Positions 8,084 through 17,680 of a stretch of DNA of 34,927 nucleotides are shown here, one piece after another. The DNA is taken from the NCBI GenBank assembly GCA_017964325.1, contig JAGCSE010000203.1, forward strand, positions 1 to 34,927. Direction: 5' to 3'. How positions within the stretch are numbered: the stretch's first letter is position 1; the number at the start of each line of letters is the position of its first letter. Position numbers and translations under genes: made by a program. This DNA is from Victivallales bacterium (GTDB taxonomy: Bacteria; Verrucomicrobiota; Lentisphaeria; Oligosphaerales; Oligosphaeraceae). The notes beneath the pieces were generated by a model. That model did not search any database. It worked only from the letters and a program-made list of their open reading frames with translations, and was not told the DNA's origin.

Positions 8084-9223
8084 ATGAGTACGATATTGTT
8101 CAAGGCGGGACCGCATGATCGTCGGAACTGCCCCGTGTCCTTTCCGCTTCCTGCGGAACTGGACACCAAGAAAAATTATGCACTGAAATGTCCGTATGGC
8201 AACGAGTTGCCATGTCAGACCTGCTGTGAAGCGGATGGCAAAACGACATTGTTCACGGTGATTCCAGACGTGCCGAAAGGCGCGGAGATGCAATTTGAAA
8301 TCGTGGAGGCGGAGGCCGCGAAGGCACGTGTGTCCGTTCAGAATGGTGCGGAGGCGGATTCATACGACGTATTCGTCGATGATGCGCTTTTCACGACGCT
8401 GCATTGCGGCTCCCAATGGGCCAAGCCGTTTATGTTTCCTGTGTTGGATGCAAACGGTGCCTGTCTGACGCGAGCCTGGCCCGTCATTCCGGACGTGCCT
8501 GGTGAAACACATGACCATCCCCATCAGAAGAGCTTCTGGACGGCGTGGGGCGATATGAACGGTGCGGATGGATGGGGCGAAGACCCAAAGGCTGGCTTTG
8601 CGACGGCTCCTGTCCACAAGGTTAACATCTTGGAAAATGGACCTTTGCGTGTAAAAATTGCCTTGGAGTTGGATCATTTGGCGTCAAACGGCGCGAAAAT
8701 CATGTCCGAACATCGTGTCTTGACGTTTATGGCGTTGGGCAGGACGCGTGCCGTAGATGTGGATGTGACGTATGACGCGACGGACGGCGATGTGACGTTT
8801 GGCGACACGAAGGAAGGCGGCATCTGCTCGATCCGCGTGGCCTCCAGCATGGACGGCACGGCGGCTGGCACGATTACGCTGGCGGACGGCTCCGTCGGCG
8901 AGGCCGAATGCTGGGGAAAGCGTTCGCCGTGGTGCGACTATTCGGGCCCTGTCGGCAAAGGGATATCGGGCATCGCGATTTTAGACACCCCTGCGAATTT
9001 CCGTTTCCCAACTTATTGGCATGTAAGAAATTATGGTTTAATGGCGGCGAATCCGTTCGGTCTGTCCCATTTTTACAACGACAAATCGCGCAACGGCAGC
9101 TACAGGCTGTCGGCGGGTGAAAAGCTTCGCTTCCAATACCGCGTGCTGTTCCATACGGGCGGTTCTGCAGGAGTCGGAAGCATGTATCAGGACTATGTCC
9201 ATGGGCCTGTGTTCAAGGCTTGA
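8084..9223 (+). CDS. DUF6807 family protein ('PmoA-like')
   Basis: The protein has 379 residues from the ATG at 8084. An in-frame ATG at 8009 would add 25 residues of AT-rich, unconserved sequence. Family landmarks are TRAWPVIPDVPGETHDHPHQKSFWTAWGDMNG, with its His-rich HDHPHQK block, and later FPTYWHVRNYGLMAANPFG and GSYRLSAGEKLRFQYRVLFHTG. Databases label such proteins 'methane oxygenase PmoA', but they do not resemble the membrane methane monooxygenase. They are frequent in Planctomycetota, Verrucomicrobiota and Lentisphaerota beside carbohydrate genes, and the real activity is not established to my knowledge. No signal peptide is seen. The glycosyltransferase follows after 27 nt. Confidence 0.8.
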   Translation: MSTILFKAGPHDRRNCPVSFPLPAELDTKKNYALKCPYGNELPCQTCCEADGKTTLFTVIPDVPKGAEMQFEIVEAEAAKARVSVQNGAEADSYDVFVDDALFTTLHCGSQWAKPFMFPVLDANGACLTRAWPVIPDVPGETHDHPHQKSFWTAWGDMNGADGWGEDPKAGFATAPVHKVNILENGPLRVKIALELDHLASNGAKIMSEHRVLTFMALGRTRAVDVDVTYDATDGDVTFGDTKEGGICSIRVASSMDGTAAGTITLADGSVGEAECWGKRSPWCDYSGPVGKGISGIAILDTPANFRFPTYWHVRNYGLMAANPFGLSHFYNDKSRNGSYRLSAGEKLRFQYRVLFHTGGSAGVGSMYQDYVHGPVFKA

Positions 9224-9250
9224 ATAATATTTACAATGATTTGATGTTTC

Positions 9251-11047
9251 ATGATTTACATAGAGAGACAACCATCTAGGCAAAGCGTCTTGCTGTTGGC
9301 GCTTCTGTCGTTGGCGCTGTATTTGGGGGCGTTGATGCTTCCAGAATTGAGCGCGGGCGACGAGGCGGTGAATGCGGCGGTCGCACGGGATATGGTGGAG
9401 ACGGGCCATTTCCTGAAGACGAGCCTGTACGGCCAGTCGGTCAAATATTTTCCGCTGTATTCGTGGCTTGTGACATTGTGTTCGGGTTTTCAGGCTCCCA
9501 CCATATTTACGCTGCGGTTGCCGGCGGTATTGGCTCTTGGCGGGCTTGCCGTTCTTGCGGGCATGGCGGCGTGGCATTTGCAAAGTATGTTTGCGGGATG
9601 GATTGCGGCGGCGGTCGTGTTGACGAGCTTTGTCAGTTTCCGCATTGGCGCTCATGCGCAGGCGGAAATATTGCAGGCTTTCTTCTTATTCGCGGCATGG
9701 TATGCGTGGTTTAGATTGGGCCATGAACAGAAGCGGTGGGCGTGGGCATGGGGGACTGTCCATGCGCTTTTGCTGCTGGCGGTCATGGCGGTCGGCAGCG
9801 GCGCGCTGTTTTGGTTCTATTTCCCTATGTTCTTCATGCAACGGCCTTTGAATGCAAAAATGCGGATGCAGGTGCCCGCGCATTTGGTTTCTGTTTTCGT
9901 CTTGGCGCTCGTAATGGCGGTATGGTTGTTCATCACACCTGACCAGCCGTTCATGCCATGGGGTGTAGAGCGAGTGTTGTCGCCGTCCCGCGAATCATCG
10001 AACTACTTGTGGCATTTTTTGTTCTTCCCGTGGCGCGGCATCCTGTCGCTGGGGGCGTGGAGCCTACTGGTTTGGGCACCATTCTGCATTGCGCTGCGGC
10101 AGTTTGAGGACAATCCCGCAGGATGCTTGATGTTCCGCACAATCGTGTTTTCCATCAGCGTGCTGATTTGGCTCTGTCCAGGGACGACGACGACGCAATT
10201 GCTGCCCGTATTTGCGCCGTTGGCCGTGCTTATCGGCGTCCATTTTGAAATCGTCATCCGCCGTTATCAGGACGTTTTGAACAAGATACTGCGTGTAGTG
10301 GCATGGGGCGTTTGCATCTTTGGCATACCGATTGCGCTTTTCTGGCTCTTCATGGCGACAGGGCTTGTGGCTATGACCTGCCAGATGCAGCCGTCCCGCA
10401 TGACGTTGGCAAGTGGCTTCATCTGTGCGTTGGTTGTCATCACGGTGTCGCTGATTTGGTATCTTGTCCTGCACGGAAAGGAAATCGTGACGTTCCGATG
10501 CTGCATCATCTGGTGCATTTTCGGCGTGCGCATTCTTGCGCTGTGCTCCGTCCACGCGTGGCACATCTGGAATCATTCAGACCGCCGCCTGGCGGGGGAG
10601 GCCCTAGCTGGAACGTTGAAGACGACAGCGGAAGTTGCTGAACTGGAAGGTATTCCACAAGCTGACGCAGATGCCAAGACGTTACAGGATATGAAGGGCG
10701 AAGCCGATGTCATCTACTACCTGCCGAACCGCGATTTCAACTACCTGTGCCTCGTAGAGACATTTTACCTTGATCGCCATATCGTGCAAATCAACAACTT
10801 GGCGACGGATTTGCCTGACACGCCGTCGGCTGTCTATGTTTTGAGTTCGCGAGTGCCTGCCTTGGCGACGCGCAGTTGGGAGCCTGTCTCGCCTGTCGTT
10901 GACATGAAATTGCGCCGCCGCCCGAAGATGACATGGACGACTTCGAAACGGCCGTGGCTGACGGTCTCCAGAGTGCCGTCTGCCGGCGAAAAACATATTC
11001 CTCGGCCGCTTCTCATTTATCGCGGAGTCTTGAAACAATCACCATAA
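9251..11047 (+). CDS. GT39/ArnT-like integral membrane glycosyltransferase
   Basis: A 598-residue polytopic membrane protein with roughly ten or more hydrophobic helices. The first periplasmic loop carries the GT-C signature ELSAGDEAVNAAVARDMVETG, with the acidic pair D37-E38, and the adjacent GHFLKTSLYGQSVKYFPLYSW resembles the ArnT/PMT donor-site region. Such enzymes move a sugar from a polyprenyl-phosphate donor to lipid A, a protein or another acceptor outside the membrane; the acceptor here is unknown. A long soluble C-terminal part (from about residue 450) follows the last helices. The start at 9251 lacks a good ribosome binding site, so coupling to the DUF6807 gene 27 nt upstream is possible. 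rlmN begins 19 nt after it. Confidence 0.82.
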   Translation: MIYIERQPSRQSVLLLALLSLALYLGALMLPELSAGDEAVNAAVARDMVETGHFLKTSLYGQSVKYFPLYSWLVTLCSGFQAPTIFTLRLPAVLALGGLAVLAGMAAWHLQSMFAGWIAAAVVLTSFVSFRIGAHAQAEILQAFFLFAAWYAWFRLGHEQKRWAWAWGTVHALLLLAVMAVGSGALFWFYFPMFFMQRPLNAKMRMQVPAHLVSVFVLALVMAVWLFITPDQPFMPWGVERVLSPSRESSNYLWHFLFFPWRGILSLGAWSLLVWAPFCIALRQFEDNPAGCLMFRTIVFSISVLIWLCPGTTTTQLLPVFAPLAVLIGVHFEIVIRRYQDVLNKILRVVAWGVCIFGIPIALFWLFMATGLVAMTCQMQPSRMTLASGFICALVVITVSLIWYLVLHGKEIVTFRCCIIWCIFGVRILALCSVHAWHIWNHSDRRLAGEALAGTLKTTAEVAELEGIPQADADAKTLQDMKGEADVIYYLPNRDFNYLCLVETFYLDRHIVQINNLATDLPDTPSAVYVLSSRVPALATRSWEPVSPVVDMKLRRRPKMTWTTSKRPWLTVSRVPSAGEKHIPRPLLIYRGVLKQSP

Positions 11048-11066
11048 CCATTTGGAATTGAGAACA

Positions 11067-12086
11067 ATGTATTTTATCAAAGAACAAACGAAAAAGCAAC
11101 TGGCGGAATGGTTGGAGATACACAAGCAGCCCGCGTTCCGATTGTCGCAGATACAGGACTGGATTTTCAAGAAGCTGGCTGTTTCCTTCGACGAAATGGT
11201 GAACTTGCCGAAAGTTCTCCGCGAAGAGCTGTCCGAGGAGTTTCTGCCGTTTTCATTGGATGTCGTGACACGTCAGGCGGCTGACGACAGGACGGTCAAA
11301 TGGTTGTCCCGTCTGCATGACGGCCATACGATCGAGACGGTGCTGATTCGTGCGCCGAAGCGGAACACAGTCTGCATCAGCACGCAGGTGGGTTGCCAAG
11401 TCCATTGCATCTTCTGTGCGACGGGAAAACAGGGCTTCGTGCGGAATCTGGAAGTCGCGGAAATCGTCGATCAAGTTGTGTTGGCCAGCCGTGAAATCGG
11501 CGAATTGGTGAGCAATGTGGTCGTGATGGGCATGGGTGAGCCGTTGCACAATTTGCAGAATCTCATTCCTGCATTGGAGATGGTATGCTCTCCTGAAGGG
11601 TTTGGCTTGGGGGCGCGCCATGTGACGATTTCGACAAGCGGCATCCCGCATGGAATCCGCCAGTTGGCGGATTTGCAACGGCCGTGGAATTTGGCCGTCT
11701 CGCTTCATGCGGCGAACAACGAACTGCGTTCGCGGATCATTCCGCCTAAATTCCGCTCCCGCATCGAAGACATCAAAGAGGCCGTGGCCTATTACCACGA
11801 GCGGACGGGTCGTATGCCCACGATTGAATACGTGTTGGTAGAGAATCTAAATGCTTCGGCAGAGGATGCTTCCGCATTAGCGGACGTAGCGTATGATTTC
11901 CATGCAAAAGTTAATTTGATTCCCTGCAATTCGGACGATCCGCGTTTCGTTCCGCCGCCGCCGGAAGCGTGCGAGAAATTCCTTTCGATTCTTACAAAAC
12001 GAAACTTGCAGGCGACGTTGCGTATGCGCAAAGGAAAGAATATCCAAGCGGCTTGCGGGCAACTCAGGCAGGCTGAAGAAGATTGA
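11067..12086 (+). CDS. rlmN: 23S rRNA (adenine-2503-C2)-methyltransferase RlmN
   Basis: A 339-residue radical-SAM enzyme that methylates C2 of A2503 in 23S rRNA, and of A37 in some tRNAs. The [4Fe-4S] cysteines are C110, C114 and C117 (GCQVHCIFC). VVVMGMGEPLHN is the typical GEP motif, and the methyl-carrying cysteine near the C-terminus is C330 in QAACGQL. RlmN and Cfr differ mainly in context and length; the AACGQLRQ ending and core gene neighbourhood favour RlmN. The ATG at 11067 was chosen over a TTG at 11052 because the family starts close to it. A TCTAAA...TTTAGA hairpin in the AT-rich stretch just after the stop may be a weak terminator. Confidence 0.93.
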   Translation: MYFIKEQTKKQLAEWLEIHKQPAFRLSQIQDWIFKKLAVSFDEMVNLPKVLREELSEEFLPFSLDVVTRQAADDRTVKWLSRLHDGHTIETVLIRAPKRNTVCISTQVGCQVHCIFCATGKQGFVRNLEVAEIVDQVVLASREIGELVSNVVVMGMGEPLHNLQNLIPALEMVCSPEGFGLGARHVTISTSGIPHGIRQLADLQRPWNLAVSLHAANNELRSRIIPPKFRSRIEDIKEAVAYYHERTGRMPTIEYVLVENLNASAEDASALADVAYDFHAKVNLIPCNSDDPRFVPPPPEACEKFLSILTKRNLQATLRMRKGKNIQAACGQLRQAEED

Positions 12087-12144
12087 TTTTTTTTTCTAAA
12101 TATATTTTTTAGAGTACGTTGACAACAAATTCAAGGAGCAGGAA

Positions 12145-13197
12145 ATGGACAAAGTCAGAATCGGTTTGGTCGGTCTCGGTTTCATGGGCAGCACGCATTT
12201 CAGGGTCTATCGCGATTTCGTACCGAACGCGCAAGTTGTGGCGGTTGCGGATGTCGATCCTGTAAAGCGCACGGGCGACATCTCCAGCGTGAAGGGCAAC
12301 ATTGGCAACGACGACAATTCCATCCCGCTGGATTTCACAGGCATCAAAGTCTATTCAAACGGTTTCGACATGATTAAGGACGCCGACATCGACATGGTCG
12401 ATATCTGCGTGCCGACGCCGTATCATAAGGACTTGATCGTGGCTGCCTTGGCCGCAGGCAAGTATGTTCAGTCTGAAAAGCCGCTCTGCCGCAATCTGGA
12501 TCAGGCGGAGGAAATCCGCAAGGCCGTCGAAGGCAGCGACAAATTCTTCAACGTCGATATGTGCGTGCGTGCATGGCCCGCCTATCGCCATGCCCTCGTG
12601 AACTATCAGGCCGGCAAGTTCGGCAAGATGCGCGCCGCGAATTTCCATCGCCTGTCACCGTGCGTCGATGACGGTCACTGGCAGGATTGGTTCAGCTACG
12701 GTGAACTCGCGGGTGGCGCCCTTTTGGATATGCACCTGCATGACACGGATTTCATCACCTGCATGTTCGGCAATCCGAAGGCCGTGACTTCCAACGGTAT
12801 AGATGGTTTCGTCTCCAAGAGCGGCATCGACCATGTCATCACCATCTACCACTATGACGATGGCGCATTGGTCTCTGCCGAAGGCAGTTGGGGAGCCCCT
12901 GCCGCCGCACCCTTCGAGATGACGTTCCAGATTTACTGCGAAAAAGCCACGCTCCGTCTGACGCCGACCGACTATACGATCTACTGGACGGACGGCAAAG
13001 TCGAGACGCCCGAACTGGATGACAAGGAATTGCCGACTGGATGGCACCACCAGTTCAAGTATTTCGTTGATTGCATCAAGAATGGCGTGAAGCCCGACAA
13101 GTACCAGACATTCCAAAGCGTCTATGATGCCTTCAAAGTCATCATGGCCGAACAGGAATCCATCGACAAAAAGCAAACGATTGAAATCAAATACTGA
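12145..13197 (+). CDS. Gfo/Idh/MocA family NAD(P)-dependent oxidoreductase
   Basis: A 350-residue protein with an N-terminal Rossmann fold (VRIGLVGLGFMGSTHFRVY, GxGxxG at about 10-15) and the EKPLCRN motif at 111-117, where the lysine is the usual catalytic residue. The C-terminal part is the family's substrate-binding alpha/beta domain; GELAGGALLDMHLHDTDFITCMFG contains the conserved Asp-x-x-x-His-D block. Members oxidise or epimerise sugars and inositols; the substrate cannot be read from sequence. No Tat or Sec signal is seen, so it is cytoplasmic. The start has AAGGAG 6-7 nt upstream. A hairpin follows the stop at 13207-13243. Confidence 0.9.
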   Translation: MDKVRIGLVGLGFMGSTHFRVYRDFVPNAQVVAVADVDPVKRTGDISSVKGNIGNDDNSIPLDFTGIKVYSNGFDMIKDADIDMVDICVPTPYHKDLIVAALAAGKYVQSEKPLCRNLDQAEEIRKAVEGSDKFFNVDMCVRAWPAYRHALVNYQAGKFGKMRAANFHRLSPCVDDGHWQDWFSYGELAGGALLDMHLHDTDFITCMFGNPKAVTSNGIDGFVSKSGIDHVITIYHYDDGALVSAEGSWGAPAAAPFEMTFQIYCEKATLRLTPTDYTIYWTDGKVETPELDDKELPTGWHHQFKYFVDCIKNGVKPDKYQTFQSVYDAFKVIMAEQESIDKKQTIEIKY

Positions 13198-13206
13198 AAT
13201 ATGATA

Positions 13207-13243
13207 ACTCTGCATGGCGTTGGGTTCCAATGTCATGCAGAGT
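13207..13243 (+). terminator. Hairpin terminator candidate after the Gfo/Idh gene
   Basis: ACTCTGCATG pairs with CATGCAGAGT, and an inner CGTTGG/CCAATG extends the stem with one mismatch. The loop is GTT and a short AATTTT tract follows. It lies 10 nt after the stop codon and 55 nt before the helicase start, so it probably separates the two genes. Confidence 0.6.
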
Positions 13244-13298
13244 GAATTTTAGTATCATCTTGAATCATTTCTCCGAATTAATTTGCTGAGAACACACC

Positions 13299-16200
13299 AT
13301 GGCAGAAGACAACAACAAGACGGAAACGGAAGTGCAAGTTGGAAAAGACAGGTTGGAGCGATGGCGGCAGAAACTGTTGGACCTGTCATTGAGGAACCGT
13401 CTGCTCAACGTGCGAGACAACCAGTTTGTCATCCCGCTCGTGTGCGAAGACATCTCGAAGCTTGAAGACATTCTGGCAGGCAACGGCTCGATGAAAGTGC
13501 AGTCGCTGGAGACGGTGGTTGGCGAGGAGGCGTTTTCAAAATTGCCGCAGAATCCAGATGCCACGGCGAATGAAATACTTGAGCCGTTAAAGGATAAGAA
13601 GCTGGATACGAATCAGTTATATGCACTTCCATCGGAAAAGGAGTTGCAAAAGCGGCTGTTGAAAATCTACCGCCAGACCCATGCGGATATGGAGGACGGC
13701 GGTGTCAACACGTTGTATCTGACCATTGGATATCTCAAGTGGAGCGATCCTTCCAGCAGGGGGAGGTTTTACATTGCGCCGTTGATCCTCATGCCATTAC
13801 GCATGGTTCGCAAGACATTTAGGGAAGGGATGTTCATTGCGAAATCGGACGAAGAAACCATCGTCAACGTCACACTTCTGGAGCTTCTGAAGCAGATGTT
13901 CAGGATGACGATTGCAGGAGTGGATCCGTTGCCGATGGACGACTCAGGAGTTGATGTCGCCGCTGTTTTGAACAGTTTCCGCACGGCGATTGACGGCATG
14001 GACGGCTGGGAAGTGCTGGATATCGCAAAAGTCGGACATTTCTCATTTGGCAAGTTCATCATGTGGAATGACATGACGGCGCGAGCGGACGAATTGCGGC
14101 AGAATAAAATTGTCGAGCATTTAGTGCAGGGCGGTGGTCTGTTTGACGACAGCGTGGAAGTATTTCCGATTAATGAAATTTACAACCACTTGGATTTGAT
14201 GAACTTGTATTGTCCGATGAATGCCGATTCGTCGCAGATGGCGGCGGTGCTGTATTCCGCGCTCGGAAAGAGTTTTGTGTTGCACGGGCCACCTGGAACG
14301 GGCAAGTCACAGACGATTACGAACATCATCGCCCATAACGTCGCCATTGGGCGGCGGGTGTTGTTCGTGTCAGAGAAGAAAGCGGCCTTGGATGTTGTCC
14401 ACAGGCGACTTACAAAAGTCGGCCTGAAACCGTTCTGCTTGGAATTGCATTCAAACAAGGCGGGCAAGAAGGAAGTTTTGGCGCAGTTTGCGGAAGCTCT
14501 GCAGGAGCAGGAGAATGCGCAGAAATCATCCGAGAATTGGACAAAGTTGGTGATGGAGCTGACAAAAGTTCGCAACAACCTCAATGAATATGTTCGTGAG
14601 CTTCACAAGCCGTATCCGAACGGCCTTTCTGCGTATCAATGCTTCATGCAACAGATAGACAGAGGCAGTGCACGGGACAATTTGTTGAAAATCAATGCGT
14701 TGACGCAGACGAAGGAAGAATATGATGCCATGCGTAAGGCTGTGACGGAGTTGATCATCGCCTTCAATGATACGACGGATGAAAGCCGAAATGCTTTGGA
14801 TTTTCTATCTGTAAAAGAATGGAATCCTTTGGTCCAGAATGAATTGGAGAATTCCTGCAAAAAATTGCTGGACAGTGTGAAGGCGTTGCGGGAGGCGTTT
14901 GACGCTGTTGCGGAACCGTTGGTCGTGCCTGTAAATTGTTTTGAGACGGCGGAGGATGTGCAGTCGGTCATGGAATTGACGAAGCAGTTGTCATCGTCGC
15001 CTGACATACCTGCGGCGTTTTTGACGTCCGAATTTGGCAAGCAGATGAATTTCATCGTGGATTTTGCAAACAATACCATAAAATTGAACGATGTTTCATC
15101 GAAATTAGGAGCTTTTAATTTGGACAAAGTCGCCCAACTGGATTTAGAAGGGTTGCGTCACCGCATTCATGGAAATAATAAGAAGTTCTTCATAACCAAG
15201 TATTTCGCCAATAGAAAACTATTGAAGGAATTGGCGGATATCAAGAAAATTGGAAGCCCCGAATTGACGATGACGGAATTGACGAAAGTTCTGCCGTTGT
15301 TCGAAGAATACCTTAAGTATAAGAAATTGGTGGAGGAGCAGACTCCTGCGGGAGCGGCCATGCTCGGCGGCCTTTGGAAAGAAGCGCAAACGGACTGGAC
15401 AACTGTTTCCAAAATGCTGGATGCAACACATGGCGTTCTCACCACGCTGGATAAGCTTTGTCATGGCGACGAAGCCGCTCGTCTCGCCATGCTCAATGCG
15501 CTGAAAAATTATCTGCCGACGGCGACCGTTTCGTTCAGGGCGGACACGGCTGTCCATCAGTCGTTCAAGACGTTGGATAATACTTGGGATATGTTCAGGG
15601 AGATGGCGAAGCAATGCGCCGCGAATTTCGAAGAGCCTGCGGATTTGAATTATCCCAAGTCGTTGGCGGACAAGCTGGAAGCGGCATTGGGCATGATGTC
15701 CGAACTGCGCCATGTCGTATTGTGGAAGCAGCAGCGTGCGACGGTGGAAGGCTACGGTCTGGCAGGTCTGGTGACGGCTTTGACGGATCATACGTTGGCT
15801 TCCTCAGAAGCGGCAGAAGCCGTTGACACGGCATATTATCATGACATGCTGTACCAAGTGATGGCGGAATCCCCTGCGTTGTCGCATTTTAGCTGCAAAT
15901 CCTACGAAGAGGTGATTCGCGAATTCTGCAAACTTGACAATCAGTACATGGAATTGACGAAAAAAGCCGTCTTCGCGAAATTGGTTGAAAAAATGACAAA
16001 GGAACTGGAGAAAGCGGGACCGAAGAGCAGTGAGCTTGGCCTGTTGAAACGCGAATGTGAGAAGAAGATGCGCCACAAGCCAGTACGTGTTCTTTTGGAA
16101 GGACTTCCGACGTTGGCTCCTGTGCTGAAACCATGTTTCCTCATGAGCCCCCTGTCCGTTGCGCAATATCTGCCGCCTGATTCTTCCTTTGATTTGGTGG

Positions 16201-17423
16201 TGTTCGATGAAGCGTCGCAGATTCCCGTGTGGGACGCCATTGGCGTCATCGCCCGCGGCAAGCAATTGATTGTCGTCGGCGATCCGAAGCAGATGCCGCC
16301 GACCAATTTCTTCCAAAAAGGCGAAACAGGTGCTGAGGATGATAATGACGAAGGCGTTGGTGAGGATTTGGAAAGCATTCTGGATGAATGCCTTGCGGCT
16401 GGTTTACATTCCACGTTCCTCAACTGGCACTATCGTAGCCGCCACGAGTCGCTCATCGCATTTTCAAACAAGCATTATTATGAAAACCGCCTGTTTACGT
16501 TCCCGTCGGCAAGCAACGGCGCAAATCTCGGCGTCTCCTTTAAATTTGTGGAAGGCGGCACGTATGACCGCCGTGCAAGCAGGACGAACCGTGCAGAGGC
16601 CGAAGCCTTGATCAAGCTTATTCAGGAACGTCTTGAAAATCCGCAGCTTAACAAGAAGAGTATAGGTGTCGTGACGTTCAGCCAAGCCCAGAAGGATCTG
16701 ATCGACGATTTGATGGACGAATTCCGACGCGAGCATCCCGAACTGGAGCAGTTCTTCAGCGAAAGCCTGGAGGAGCCGCTGTTCGTGAAGAATTTGGAGA
16801 ATGTGCAGGGCGACGAACGTGACGTCATCATCTTCTCCATCGGCTACGCTCCAGACAAGGACGGCAAGTTCGCCATGAATTTCGGTCCGCTGAACCGCGC
16901 TGGCGGTGAACGGCGACTGAATGTGGCGATTACGCGTGCGAAGGAGCAGGTGATTGTCGTGTCATCCGTCCATGCAGAACAGATTGACATGAGCCGCACA
17001 AGCTCCATCGGGGCCGCGCATCTGCGTGCGTTCCTGAAATATGCGGAAAGCGGCGCAGCATTGGAAATGAAAGGCGGAAACGATTCCAAGAGAACTGTCG
17101 GCGTCGTCCAGGCTGCCTACGACCACCTGGTGAAGCAGGGCTACCGTGTCCAGCGCGACATCGGCAGCTCCGCCTACAAGATCGACTTGGCGGTAGTCGA
17201 TCCGAATGACGAGACGCACTATGTGCTCGGCATCGAATGCGACGGGCCGTCATACGCCCGCCAGGTGACGACGCGAGACCGTGAACAGACACGCCAGTCC
17301 GTCCTCAAGGGACTGGGCTGGAATATGTTCCGCCTGTGGAGCGTGGAATGGGCCTTCGACCGTGACAAGGCGGAGAAGGAGCTGGATGCAGCTGTCCAAG
17401 CCGCCTTGTCGAAGTGGAAGTGA
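13299..17423 (+). CDS. DUF4011 - superfamily 1 helicase - PD-(D/E)xK (Vsr/MTES_1575-like) nuclease protein
   Basis: A 1374-residue single-chain protein. The N-terminal DUF4011 region (about 10-300) starts with LERWRQKLLDLSLRNRLLNVRD. The helicase motor has Walker A GPPGTGKS (330-337), Walker B VVFDEAS (D970-E971), motif III GDPKQMPPTNFF near 995, and motif VI NVAITRAKEQVIVVSS near 1208. About 630 residues, mostly helical, separate Walker A and B. The C-terminus (about 1268-1374) is nuclease-like: AYDHLVKQGYRVQRDIGSSAYKIDLAVVD ... LGIECDGPSY supplies the D and E-x-D residues, followed by a Vsr-like GWNMFRLWSVEW. I recall this architecture being linked to anti-phage defence but cannot verify it here. 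Substrate and activity are therefore inference. A REP-like element begins 5 nt after its stop. Confidence 0.92.
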   Translation: MAEDNNKTETEVQVGKDRLERWRQKLLDLSLRNRLLNVRDNQFVIPLVCEDISKLEDILAGNGSMKVQSLETVVGEEAFSKLPQNPDATANEILEPLKDKKLDTNQLYALPSEKELQKRLLKIYRQTHADMEDGGVNTLYLTIGYLKWSDPSSRGRFYIAPLILMPLRMVRKTFREGMFIAKSDEETIVNVTLLELLKQMFRMTIAGVDPLPMDDSGVDVAAVLNSFRTAIDGMDGWEVLDIAKVGHFSFGKFIMWNDMTARADELRQNKIVEHLVQGGGLFDDSVEVFPINEIYNHLDLMNLYCPMNADSSQMAAVLYSALGKSFVLHGPPGTGKSQTITNIIAHNVAIGRRVLFVSEKKAALDVVHRRLTKVGLKPFCLELHSNKAGKKEVLAQFAEALQEQENAQKSSENWTKLVMELTKVRNNLNEYVRELHKPYPNGLSAYQCFMQQIDRGSARDNLLKINALTQTKEEYDAMRKAVTELIIAFNDTTDESRNALDFLSVKEWNPLVQNELENSCKKLLDSVKALREAFDAVAEPLVVPVNCFETAEDVQSVMELTKQLSSSPDIPAAFLTSEFGKQMNFIVDFANNTIKLNDVSSKLGAFNLDKVAQLDLEGLRHRIHGNNKKFFITKYFANRKLLKELADIKKIGSPELTMTELTKVLPLFEEYLKYKKLVEEQTPAGAAMLGGLWKEAQTDWTTVSKMLDATHGVLTTLDKLCHGDEAARLAMLNALKNYLPTATVSFRADTAVHQSFKTLDNTWDMFREMAKQCAANFEEPADLNYPKSLADKLEAALGMMSELRHVVLWKQQRATVEGYGLAGLVTALTDHTLASSEAAEAVDTAYYHDMLYQVMAESPALSHFSCKSYEEVIREFCKLDNQYMELTKKAVFAKLVEKMTKELEKAGPKSSELGLLKRECEKKMRHKPVRVLLEGLPTLAPVLKPCFLMSPLSVAQYLPPDSSFDLVVFDEASQIPVWDAIGVIARGKQLIVVGDPKQMPPTNFFQKGETGAEDDNDEGVGEDLESILDECLAAGLHSTFLNWHYRSRHESLIAFSNKHYYENRLFTFPSASNGANLGVSFKFVEGGTYDRRASRTNRAEAEALIKLIQERLENPQLNKKSIGVVTFSQAQKDLIDDLMDEFRREHPELEQFFSESLEEPLFVKNLENVQGDERDVIIFSIGYAPDKDGKFAMNFGPLNRAGGERRLNVAITRAKEQVIVVSSVHAEQIDMSRTSSIGAAHLRAFLKYAESGAALEMKGGNDSKRTVGVVQAAYDHLVKQGYRVQRDIGSSAYKIDLAVVDPNDETHYVLGIECDGPSYARQVTTRDREQTRQSVLKGLGWNMFRLWSVEWAFDRDKAEKELDAAVQAALSKWK

Positions 17424-17428
17424 CGGAA

Positions 17429-17499
17429 GTAACGACGGCGTCCTCGCCGTTGATGTGAAGATGCGGTTGCTGCCACCGACGGCGAGACACCGTCGTTAC
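17429..17499. repeat. BIME-like composite of two inverted hairpin elements
   Basis: A forward unit (17429-17452; GTAA, CGACGGCG, loop TCCT, CGCCGTTG) and an inverted unit (17477-17499; reverse strand GTAA, CGACGGTG, loop TCT, CGCCGTCG) flank a 24-nt middle. The middle contains GAAGATG followed by CGGTTGCTGCC. The whole has inverted termini, each itself a hairpin. A second site with the same 24-nt spacing lies at 21133-21203. It begins 5 nt after the helicase stop codon. Confidence 0.8.
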
Positions 17500-17680
17500 A
17501 GCTCCGACGTTCCATGGGAATCAAGACATTATGTTTTTTTCAGCAACCCCTAATATCCAGAAAATGGTTTACTTTCCATGAGGCTTCGTTACATTTAAAA
17601 CAGCCAATAAAACTCAATCAAAATTGAGAATCCCGAAACATTCCAAACAATCTGGACACAATCGACAAAAAAGGAGTTGC

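Noticed and set aside
11052..11066. TTG start for rlmN
   Set aside because: The ATG at 11067 fits the family's N-terminus better and the extra residues are unconserved.
12119..12124. TTGACA as a -35 box for the Gfo/Idh gene
   Set aside because: It lies only 20 nt before the start codon, so the -10 would fall at or inside the coding sequence.
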